Assembly (NCBI GenBank): GCA_002477905.1
Contig: DLLB01000025.1
Span: forward strand, 1 to 16,789
Source: Clostridiales bacterium UBA7573
Lineage (GTDB): Bacteria; Bacillota; Clostridia; Oscillospirales; CAG-272
Reading direction: 5' to 3'
Length of the DNA: 16,789 bases
The position numbers were made by a program, and so were the translations under genes. Of the stretch, positions 1-5,783 are shown piece after piece (positions within the stretch are counted from its first letter, which is position 1; the number at the start of each line of letters is the position of its first letter). The notes under the pieces were generated by a model that saw nothing but the letters and a program-made list of their open reading frames with translations, was not told the origin of the DNA and searched no databases.

Positions 1-84
1 CGTTTTTTACGGACTTGTGCAACAGAATGTGCCTTCTTTTAATCGTTTTTCACCGGCTTCACCGGAAAAACAAATCAGGCAAAC

Positions 85-1257
85 TTAGAATTTCGGAATG
101 TCAACTTCGATCTCGTGACCGAGTTTTGCAGAAGTTGCAATTCCAGAGAGAATTGCCTGGTTGTAAATGATCTGGCTGGTCGGAACCGGTGCCGGCTTGC
201 CCTCTTTGATCGCATCCAGGAAGGAGCGGATCTTTTGGTCAAACAACGTAGAATCATTCTTCAAAAGCGGAATCGTGGTCTGTACCTGTTTGCCGGCAAT
301 GTCATGATACAGCGTCATCGGGCTGTAAATATCGCCGTTCCAGCATTCGGTAGACGGAATGCGCAGTGCGCCGTCCGTACCATAGATGATGGTATCGCCG
401 GAGGTATCCGGATGCATTGCCCATGCAATACGGAAGTCTACGATAATATCGCCTTCCAAACGGATAAAGCCGGCAGCAAAGTCATCTACACCGAAAATCT
501 TCGCATATTCCGGTTTGTTGGAATACTTCTCGCTTGTACCAAAGAATGCGGAAGTATAACCGGTAACCGTCAACGGCTTCGGATAGCCGATTGCATTGAG
601 CACCATATCCAGTGCATAGCATCCGATATCGCCAAGTGCGCCCAGACCTGCAGTCTCCTTTTCAATAAAGGAGGTACCGAACGGAGTCGGGATTCCGCGG
701 CGGCGTCCGCCACCGGTCTGAATGTAGTAAATCTTACCGAGTGTGCCGCTCTCGACGATCTTCTTGATCATCTGCATGTTGGCACTGAAACGGGGCTGGA
801 AGCCGATGGAAAGAACCTTTCCGCTTGCCTTCTCTGCCTTTACGATGTTCACAGCCTCATCCATGGTAACGCACATCGGCTTCTCAAGCAGAACGTTGAC
901 ACCCTTCTGCAATGCATAGATGGTGCAGGGAGCATGCTGCATATTGTAGGTGCAGACAGAAACTGCATCCAAGTCCTTCTCCGCGTCCAGCATTTCCTTG
1001 TGGCTCGGATAGAAACGAACGCCTTCCACACCATGCTTCTTCATAAATGCTTCTGCTTTTCCGGGAACCAGATCAGCTGCTGCAACGATCTCGACATCAG
1101 GCTGTTTGAGATAGCTGTTCATGTGCGCATCTGCAATCCAACCGGTACCGATAATACCGACCTTCAGTTTTCTGCCGGTGTCCACAACTTTCGCTGTTTC
1201 CGCGCCGGCTTTGTTCGGATCCATCTCCACATCGGAGACTTTCTTCATGTCTGCCAT
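85..1257 (-). CDS. Gfo/Idh/MocA-family NAD(P)-dependent oxidoreductase (paralog A)
   Basis: A 390-residue sugar or cyclitol dehydrogenase of the Gfo/Idh/MocA family, presumably cytoplasmic because no signal peptide is visible. The Rossmann nucleotide-binding motif GTGWIA is at residues 37-42, the family EKP motif (catalytic Lys) is at 125-127, and DIGCYALD at 210-217 replaces the frequent DxGxH with Tyr at the His position, as in glucose-fructose oxidoreductase-like members. About 30 residues precede the Rossmann fold, which is longer than usual; the first 19 are identical in the next gene. The start is supported by an AGGAGGA ribosome site (1265-1271) 7 nt upstream. It is the third gene of a leftward operon, 50 nt after its paralog, and the two proteins look roughly 70 % identical by eye. 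The substrate cannot be named from sequence. No terminator is visible after it, so the operon may continue beyond the left edge. Confidence 0.93.
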   Translation of the reverse strand: MADMKKVSDVEMDPNKAGAETAKVVDTGRKLKVGIIGTGWIADAHMNSYLKQPDVEIVAAADLVPGKAEAFMKKHGVEGVRFYPSHKEMLDAEKDLDAVSVCTYNMQHAPCTIYALQKGVNVLLEKPMCVTMDEAVNIVKAEKASGKVLSIGFQPRFSANMQMIKKIVESGTLGKIYYIQTGGGRRRGIPTPFGTSFIEKETAGLGALGDIGCYALDMVLNAIGYPKPLTVTGYTSAFFGTSEKYSNKPEYAKIFGVDDFAAGFIRLEGDIIVDFRIAWAMHPDTSGDTIIYGTDGALRIPSTECWNGDIYSPMTLYHDIAGKQVQTTIPLLKNDSTLFDQKIRSFLDAIKEGKPAPVPTSQIIYNQAILSGIATSAKLGHEIEVDIPKF

Positions 1258-1276
1258 TGTAAAATCCTCCTAAAAA

Positions 1277-1314
1277 ATAAATTGCAATTTATCATCCCAC
1301 TCTGAAATCAGAGT
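1277..1314 (-). repeat. Two adjacent perfect palindromes between the paralogous oxidoreductase genes
   Basis: On the mRNA strand the first is ACTCTGA-TT-TCAGAGT (1299-1314), which contains the TGA stop of paralog B. The second is ATAAATTG/CAATTTAT (1277-1292), followed by a T-run and the AGGAGG of paralog A. Both are exact dyads. They could form a short intercistronic hairpin pair that affects mRNA processing or stability, or ribosome reinitiation; the second resembles a weak AU-only terminator. Function is inference. Confidence 0.55.
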
Positions 1315-2465
1315 TGAACTTTGATTTCATGTCCCAGTTTCGCACTTTCCGCGATGCCGGAAAGAATTGCCTGGTTATAATAAATCTGACTGGTCGGTGC
1401 CGGATTCGGAGTTCCCAACTTAATGCAATCCAGGAAAGACCGAATTTTGGAATACCACAGTTCCTTTTCATTCTTCAGAACCGGAATCGTGGTCTGCACC
1501 TGCTTACCCGCAACATCATGATAAAGCGTCATCGGACCTCCAATGGAACCGTTCCAGCAATCGGTGGACGGAATCCGCAAACCGCCGTCCGTGCCATAGA
1601 GGATGGTATCTCCAGAGGTATCCGGATGCATTGCCCACGCGATACGGAAGTCCACAATCACATCGCCTTCCAAACGGATAAAGCCTGCGCCGAAATCATC
1701 TACAGTAAACAGCTTACCGGTACCCGGCCAACCGTTTTTCGTATCGTCCTTACCAAAATATGCGGAAGTATAACCGGAAACCGTCAACGGCTTCGGATAA
1801 TCAATCGCATTCAGCACCATATCCAATGCATAGCATCCGATGTCCGCAAGTGCGCCAAGTCCAGCCGTTTCATCCTTAATAAAGGAGTCATGATATGCCG
1901 GAATTCCGCGGCGGCGTCCACCGCCGGTCTGAATATAATAGACCTTGCCGAGCGCACCGCTCTTGACAATCTTCTTGATCATCTTCATATTCTCGTCAAA
2001 CCGAGGCTGGAAACCGATTGTCAGCACTTTTCCGCTTGCCTTTTCTGCGGCAAGCAATTCCTTCGCTTCATCCATCGTAACACACATCGGTTTTTCCAAG
2101 AGAACATGTACGCCACGCTGCAATGCGGCAATGGCACAGGGAACGTGTTGCCGGTTATAGGTGCAAACGGATACGGCATCCGGTTTTTCTTTCTCCAGCA
2201 TTTCCACACAATCCTCATAATCGCGTGCGTCAGAAAGCCCGAATTCATCAAAAAATGCTCTTGCTTTTCCCGGAATAATATCCGCACCGGCAACAATCTC
2301 CACATCCGGCTGTTGCAGATAGGATTTGATATGCGCATGTGCGATACCACCGGTACCGATAAACGCGATTTTCAGTTTTTTGGAAGCATCTACTGCCGTT
2401 TCTGAAGCGGCTCCGGCTTTATTCGGATCCATCTCCACATCGGAGACTTTTTTCATATCTGCCAT
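1308..2465 (-). CDS. Gfo/Idh/MocA-family NAD(P)-dependent oxidoreductase (paralog B)
   Basis: A 385-residue paralog of the following gene, evidently a tandem duplicate. It has the same layout: a 19-residue N-terminal segment identical to that of paralog A, a variable linker, Rossmann motif GTGGIA at about 37-42, the EKP motif, and DIGCYALD with Tyr where many relatives carry His. The C-terminal alpha/beta domain carries the same DFRIAWAMHPDTSGDT and TTIP segments in both copies, so the substrate pocket is probably similar. The start is fixed by AAAGGAGA (2473-2480) 7 nt upstream. It lies 44 nt after the sugar-isomerase gene and 50 nt before paralog A, consistent with a single operon. Paralog divergence is spread over the catalytic domains, suggesting related but distinct sugar specificities, or a hetero-oligomer (inference). 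Confidence 0.93.
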   Translation of the reverse strand: MADMKKVSDVEMDPNKAGAASETAVDASKKLKIAFIGTGGIAHAHIKSYLQQPDVEIVAGADIIPGKARAFFDEFGLSDARDYEDCVEMLEKEKPDAVSVCTYNRQHVPCAIAALQRGVHVLLEKPMCVTMDEAKELLAAEKASGKVLTIGFQPRFDENMKMIKKIVKSGALGKVYYIQTGGGRRRGIPAYHDSFIKDETAGLGALADIGCYALDMVLNAIDYPKPLTVSGYTSAYFGKDDTKNGWPGTGKLFTVDDFGAGFIRLEGDVIVDFRIAWAMHPDTSGDTILYGTDGGLRIPSTDCWNGSIGGPMTLYHDVAGKQVQTTIPVLKNEKELWYSKIRSFLDCIKLGTPNPAPTSQIYYNQAILSGIAESAKLGHEIKVQL

Positions 2466-2509
2466 TTCTGATTCTCCTTTTTCAAGTCAAAAATATGAAA
2501 TTTCAAAAT

Positions 2510-3331
2510 TCAATAGCCGATCTTGGTCAAATATTCCCGGCTGAGCTTGACGGATTCCACCGGCGTCTGACCGGGTGCCGGTCTGTCCTGCTCCACCACA
2601 ACCCATTTCGCACCGGTTTCAATAGACGTAGCCACAATTTTTGGCATATCCTGCATACCGTACCCCACCGGACGGAAACCAAAAGTTTCCTCGGACGCAA
2701 CGCCGTCCTGCTTGATGCCGATGAGTTCGTACATATTTTCCGCTTTTCCCTTCTTATAGAAGTCCTTCAGATGGACAACCGGCGTTCTGCCGGTATACTT
2801 CTTCAGATATGCGGACGGATCTTCTCCCGCGACGTTTACCCAGCAAGTATCAATTTCGGTTTCCAAAAGATCGCTCGGAATGCTTCTGTACAGAAGATCA
2901 AGGAAATATTCTCCGTCTACTTTTTCAAATTCAAAATCATGGTTGTGATACAGCATCTTCAGTCCATGTGCTTTCGCTTTTTCGCAAACGAACCGGACAT
3001 CCGCAATGATTGCTTTCGGATCGCGCGTTGCCGGACGGTTGTCCTCCGGCAAATATGGCATAACAATGTAAGGCATACCGATCGCGGCATAGGTTGCCAT
3101 TACCCCGTCGGGATCCTTCATCATATCCGCAAGCGGAACATGTGCCGCAACCGGAACCAGATCGTATTTCGCGCACAGCGCCTTGACTTCCTCTGCCGTG
3201 TGACCGAAAAGTCCGGCAAATTCCACGCCGTCATAGCCGAGATCGTGAACCAGCTTCAGCGTTCCTTCAAAGTCTGCCTGCATTTCATTGCGCAGGGTGT
3301 AAAGTTGAATGCCGACCAGAATTTTTTTCAT
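2510..3331 (-). CDS. Sugar phosphate isomerase/epimerase-like TIM-barrel protein (AP_endonuc_2 / xylose isomerase-like)
   Basis: A 273-residue TIM-barrel protein of the sugar isomerase/epimerase superfamily. Characteristic strands and metal ligands are visible: an N-terminal VGIQLYTLRNEM strand, GYDGVEF with Glu37, the HNHDFEF motif near the middle, an ETEIDTCW strand with acidic ligands, VVHLKDF, and a late VVVEQD. These fit the usual E/D/H/E divalent-metal site. Family members isomerise or epimerise keto-sugars or inositol intermediates, and some eliminate the aglycone from 3-keto-glycosides. I chose the start at 3331 because AGGGAAAGGA (3341-3350) sits 9 nt upstream; an upstream in-frame start at 3364 has no ribosome site. 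It is the first gene of the leftward operon, ahead of two Gfo/Idh/MocA dehydrogenases, a pairing common in inositol and keto-glycoside pathways. The exact reaction is unknown. Confidence 0.9.
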   Translation of the reverse strand: MKKILVGIQLYTLRNEMQADFEGTLKLVHDLGYDGVEFAGLFGHTAEEVKALCAKYDLVPVAAHVPLADMMKDPDGVMATYAAIGMPYIVMPYLPEDNRPATRDPKAIIADVRFVCEKAKAHGLKMLYHNHDFEFEKVDGEYFLDLLYRSIPSDLLETEIDTCWVNVAGEDPSAYLKKYTGRTPVVHLKDFYKKGKAENMYELIGIKQDGVASEETFGFRPVGYGMQDMPKIVATSIETGAKWVVVEQDRPAPGQTPVESVKLSREYLTKIGY

Positions 3332-3370
3332 ACTACAAAATCCTTTCCCTTCCAAAAGTCGCATTTTTCA

Positions 3371-3413
3371 CAAAAAAAGAACGCAACTTTTGTCAATTTG
3401 GAACAAAGTTGCG
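3371..3413 (-). terminator. Terminator-like hairpin in the leader of the leftward operon (candidate attenuator)
   Basis: Reading leftward, CGCAACTTT (3413-3405) pairs perfectly with AAAGTTGCG (3390-3382), nine pairs with further partial pairing in the loop. TTCTTTTTTTG follows directly (3381-3371). This has the form of an intrinsic terminator, yet it lies between the predicted leftward promoter and the first gene, so it would control readthrough and not end a gene. No convincing antiterminator helix was found by eye. The opposite strand has no T-run after the stem, so it is oriented for leftward transcripts. Confidence 0.65.
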
Positions 3414-3439
3414 GCAACGCCGTAAAATTTGCCCATTTC

Positions 3440-3476
3440 ACTTGCATTATAAGACAAATCATGTTATAATGCAAGT
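3440..3476. promoter_or_regulatory. Palindromic overlapping divergent promoter
   Basis: ACTTGCATTATAA (3440-3452) and TTATAATGCAAGT (3464-3476) are exact inverted repeats around an 11-nt centre. Rightward: -35 TTGCAT (3442-3447), 17 nt, -10 TATAAT (3465-3470). Leftward: -35 TTGCAT (3474-3469), 17 nt, -10 TATAAT (3451-3446). The -35 of each direction therefore overlaps the -10 of the other. The rightward promoter serves the araC-type gene and the leftward one serves the isomerase/oxidoreductase operon. Two polymerases could not occupy it at once. The dyad may also be a protein operator. Confidence 0.85.
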
Positions 3477-3542
3477 CAAAGAAATGATTTTTTCAGTCAA
3501 ATCTTGCGAATATGTAACTTTCGCCAAAGAAAGGGATTCCTT

Positions 3543-4337
3543 ATGCTTGCAAGTTATGAAAAAAAGATAACGGAATTTCGGATCGGATGCTCCAAAAAAC
3601 TGGAATGCGCCCGTCATTTACACGCGCACATCGAGATGGTCGTTGTATTGTCCGGTCATCCGGATGTACTGACGGCTGATGCGGAATATCGGCTGGAACC
3701 GGGAGATTTATACATTGCCTACCCGAACCAGATTCACGGCTATCGGAAAAACGATGAAGAATTCTCTTTGCTTGCCATTTTTGCAACCAGCGTTTTTCCG
3801 GAACTGGCGGATTTTTTTGCGGCACAGCCGCCGTCTCCCCCCATTATCCGAAATTTCACAAAAGATCCGGCGTTGCAAAATCTGTGCGAGACACTCAGCC
3901 GTGTGCAAGAAACGGATGTATATGCGAAAATCCGTGCAAAAGGACTGTTGCTTTCTTTGCTCGGATCTGTTTTGGAACAACTGCCGCGTCCGGAAAAATC
4001 CGCGCCGGATGCAGACATTTTTGACAGTATCGTCGGCTATTGCGCACGCAATTATCGGAACCCCATTCAGTTAAGCGATCTTGCCGCGGCTTTGCACGTC
4101 TGCAAATTTCATATTTCTCATATAATCAATGGAAGAATGAAAATGAATTTCAACGATTACCTCAATTCTCTGCGCGTAACGGAAGCTGCCAATCTGCTGT
4201 CAAATCGGGATCTTGCCATTACCGAGATCTCACATTTATGCGGCTTCAACAGTACCCGCACGTTCAATCGCGCGTTTTTGAAGCAAATCGGCTGTACCCC
4301 GCGGGAATATCGCCAAAAACGGCAGGACTTTCGATAA
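3543..4337 (+). CDS. AraC-family transcriptional regulator with N-terminal cupin domain
   Basis: A 264-residue ligand-responsive regulator. Residues about 20-80 form a cupin-like sensor (RHLHAHIEMVVVLSG, then EPGDLYIAYPNQIHGY, the typical AraC_binding pattern). Residues about 155-258 form the double helix-turn-helix domain, ending with the hallmark AITEISHLCGFNSTRTFNRAFLKQIGCTPREYR. The start at 3543 has AAGGGA (3531-3536) 6 nt upstream; an in-frame TTG at 3504 would add 13 residues but lacks a ribosome site. It diverges from the isomerase/oxidoreductase operon and precedes the GH109-like gene, so it probably controls both in response to a sugar ligand (inference). TTTGTC-type motifs occur on both sides of it. 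No clear terminator follows; a T-run at 4368-4374 has only a very weak stem. Confidence 0.93.
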   Translation: MLASYEKKITEFRIGCSKKLECARHLHAHIEMVVVLSGHPDVLTADAEYRLEPGDLYIAYPNQIHGYRKNDEEFSLLAIFATSVFPELADFFAAQPPSPPIIRNFTKDPALQNLCETLSRVQETDVYAKIRAKGLLLSLLGSVLEQLPRPEKSAPDADIFDSIVGYCARNYRNPIQLSDLAAALHVCKFHISHIINGRMKMNFNDYLNSLRVTEAANLLSNRDLAITEISHLCGFNSTRTFNRAFLKQIGCTPREYRQKRQDFR

Positions 4338-4348
4338 ACACGATCGGG

Positions 4349-4382
4349 CATTTGTCAATTCCGTCCGTTTTTTTGTCATTTT
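4349..4382. promoter_or_regulatory. TTTGTCA motif pair upstream of the GH109-like gene promoter
   Basis: CATTTGTCAATT (4349-4360) and TTTTGTCATT (4371-4380) are two same-direction copies about 21 bp (two helical turns) apart, just upstream of the -35 at 4394. An inverted copy AATGACAAAT lies at 4452-4461, and TTTTGTCAATT occurs at 3388-3398 in the leader of the divergent operon. Direct half-sites about 21 bp apart upstream of -35 are typical AraC-family activator architecture. Assignment to the neighbouring regulator is inference; similar strings also occur by chance elsewhere in the window. Confidence 0.4.
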
Positions 4383-4393
4383 GAAAAAAACTC

Positions 4394-4422
4394 TTGACAT
4401 TGCTGTAAGAATCCAGTATGCT
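4394..4422 (+). promoter_or_regulatory. Sigma-A-type promoter of the GH109-like / beta-helix operon
   Basis: TTGACA (4394-4399), a 17-nt spacer and TATGCT (4417-4422) give a near-consensus promoter. Predicted transcription start is about 4429. A strong promoter with a 5' leader of about 45 nt suggests control by repression or by activator-assisted looping. Confidence 0.8.
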
Positions 4423-4424
4423 AA

Positions 4425-4434
4425 GCGTATACGC
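4425..4434. promoter_or_regulatory. 10-bp palindrome at the predicted transcription start (possible operator)
   Basis: GCGTATACGC is an exact dyad that straddles the predicted start of the 4394-4422 promoter. A protein bound here would block initiation. A LacI- or GntR-type repressor is possible but none is encoded in the window. Confidence 0.35.
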
Positions 4435-4475
4435 ATGAAAATGTGAATTTGAATGACAAATGACAGGAGTAAGGT

Positions 4476-5714
4476 ATGGGAACTCAACAACTTTTGAAGA
4501 TCGGCATGATTGGATTCGGCGGGCGCGGGTTATCTCTGCTAAGAAACGTGTTGTTGCCGCGGGAAGACGTCATTCTGACTGCTGTATGCGATCTATACGA
4601 GGACCGTGCGCAAGAAGCGGCAACAAAAGTAAAAGAACGGTATCATAACGATCCGCTTTGCACAACAGATGCACAGTGCCTAATTGATTCTCCGGAAGTA
4701 GACGCGGTCATTATATCCACCGCTTGGGAATCCCATATTCCACTTGCCATTGCCGCCATGAAAGCCGGAAAACGGGTAGCAATGGAGGTCGGCGGCGCAT
4801 ACAGCCTGCAATCCTGCTTTGACTTGGTGCGAGTCAGTGAAGAAACCGGCGTACCGGTCATGTTATTGGAAAACTGCTGCTACGGCAGAACGGAGCTTAT
4901 GGTTCTTAACGCAGAGCGGCAAGGAGTCCTTGGTGAGATCGTTCACTGCGAAGGAGGATATTGCCATGATCTGCGGGATGAAGTCGCTTTCGGCAAAGAA
5001 AATCGGCACTATCGTCTGCGCAACTATCAGAATCGCAACTGCGAAAACTATCCGACGCACGAACTTGGTCCGATTGCCAAACTTCTGCACATTAACCGTG
5101 GCAACCGCATGGTTTCGCTTGTCAGTGTTGCCTCCTGCGCAAAGGGACTGAATACATTTATTGAGAAAACGGACAAGGCAGACAAGTCTCTGCTGAACAA
5201 ACCGTTTGCCCAAGGCGATGTGATTACAACCATCATTACTTGCGCCGGTGGTCAGACCATCGTTCTGCGTTTGGATACCACACTTCCCCGCTATTATTCC
5301 CGTAATTTCACGGTACGCGGGACCAAGGGCATGTATGAAGAAGTCACGGATTCTTTCTTCCTTGACGGCGTACACAATCAAGACGACTGGTCTTGGCACA
5401 AACAATGGGGCAATGCAACAAAGGATTATCGGGAACAGTATGAACATCCTATCTGGAAGGAATACCTGCAAGCAGGCGTACAGCAAGGACATGATGGGAT
5501 CGACTGGTTGGTGATGGAGGCGTTCGTGGAAAGTGCCAAAAACAAAACCAATCCTCCTATCGACGTATACGATGCCGCGGCATGGATGGCTGTGACTGCA
5601 CTTTCCGAGCAATCCATCGCACTTGGCGGCACGGCTGTCTCTTTCCCTGATTTCACAAACGGAAAGTGGTTGTATCGCCAAGATCATGCAGAAGGAAAAT
5701 ACAATCTGGACTAA
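4476..5714 (+). CDS. GH109-like Gfo/Idh/MocA protein (NAD-dependent glycosidase or dehydrogenase)
   Basis: A 412-residue Gfo/Idh/MocA-fold protein that resembles glycoside hydrolase family 109 (NAD-dependent alpha-N-acetylgalactosaminidase). The nucleotide-binding loop GFGGRG is at residues 13-18. The usual EKP is replaced by MEVGGAYS, as GH109 relatives have MEVxxAYT-like sequences. MLLENCCYGR, LGEIVHCEGGYCHDLR and NYPTHELGPI follow; the Tyr-x-x-His of the last (Y192, H195) corresponds to the catalytic pair I recall in characterised GH109 enzymes. GH109 cleaves glycosides by transient oxidation at C3 with tightly bound NAD. AGGAG lies about 6 nt before the ATG. Unlike many Bacteroidetes members it has no signal peptide, so it would act in the cytoplasm on imported sugars. 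It is followed by the beta-helix gene in one operon. It could instead be a plain dehydrogenase. Confidence 0.88.
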   Translation: MGTQQLLKIGMIGFGGRGLSLLRNVLLPREDVILTAVCDLYEDRAQEAATKVKERYHNDPLCTTDAQCLIDSPEVDAVIISTAWESHIPLAIAAMKAGKRVAMEVGGAYSLQSCFDLVRVSEETGVPVMLLENCCYGRTELMVLNAERQGVLGEIVHCEGGYCHDLRDEVAFGKENRHYRLRNYQNRNCENYPTHELGPIAKLLHINRGNRMVSLVSVASCAKGLNTFIEKTDKADKSLLNKPFAQGDVITTIITCAGGQTIVLRLDTTLPRYYSRNFTVRGTKGMYEEVTDSFFLDGVHNQDDWSWHKQWGNATKDYREQYEHPIWKEYLQAGVQQGHDGIDWLVMEAFVESAKNKTNPPIDVYDAAAWMAVTALSEQSIALGGTAVSFPDFTNGKWLYRQDHAEGKYNLD

Positions 5715-5783
5715 TGCTTCCAAACCGATTACAACGGGCAATCCCCGATGTATAAATTTCTCCCTTTTATAAGGAGGTATCAC

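Noticed and set aside
1..84. CCGG-CTTCA-CCGG hairpin near 50-75 as a terminator for the leftward operon
   Set aside because: The stem is only 4 bp plus an interrupted A/T extension, and no T-run follows it in the leftward direction. Nothing else was recognised in this stretch.
115..1305. Long rightward open frame (396 codons) antisense to the first oxidoreductase
   Set aside because: It mirrors the codon pattern of the real gene, lacks a ribosome site and gives a composition unlike a protein (rich in Cys, His and Arg). The same applies to the antisense frames at 1314-2405, 2495-3469 and 4863-5858.
3504..3542. TTG start extending the AraC regulator by 13 residues
   Set aside because: There is no ribosome site before it, whereas the ATG at 3543 has AAGGGA at good spacing and gives a normal family N-terminus.
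4338..4374. Possible terminator after the AraC gene (T-run 4368-4374)
   Set aside because: Only a 4-bp GGAC/GTCC pairing over a long distance precedes the T-run, which is too weak to call.
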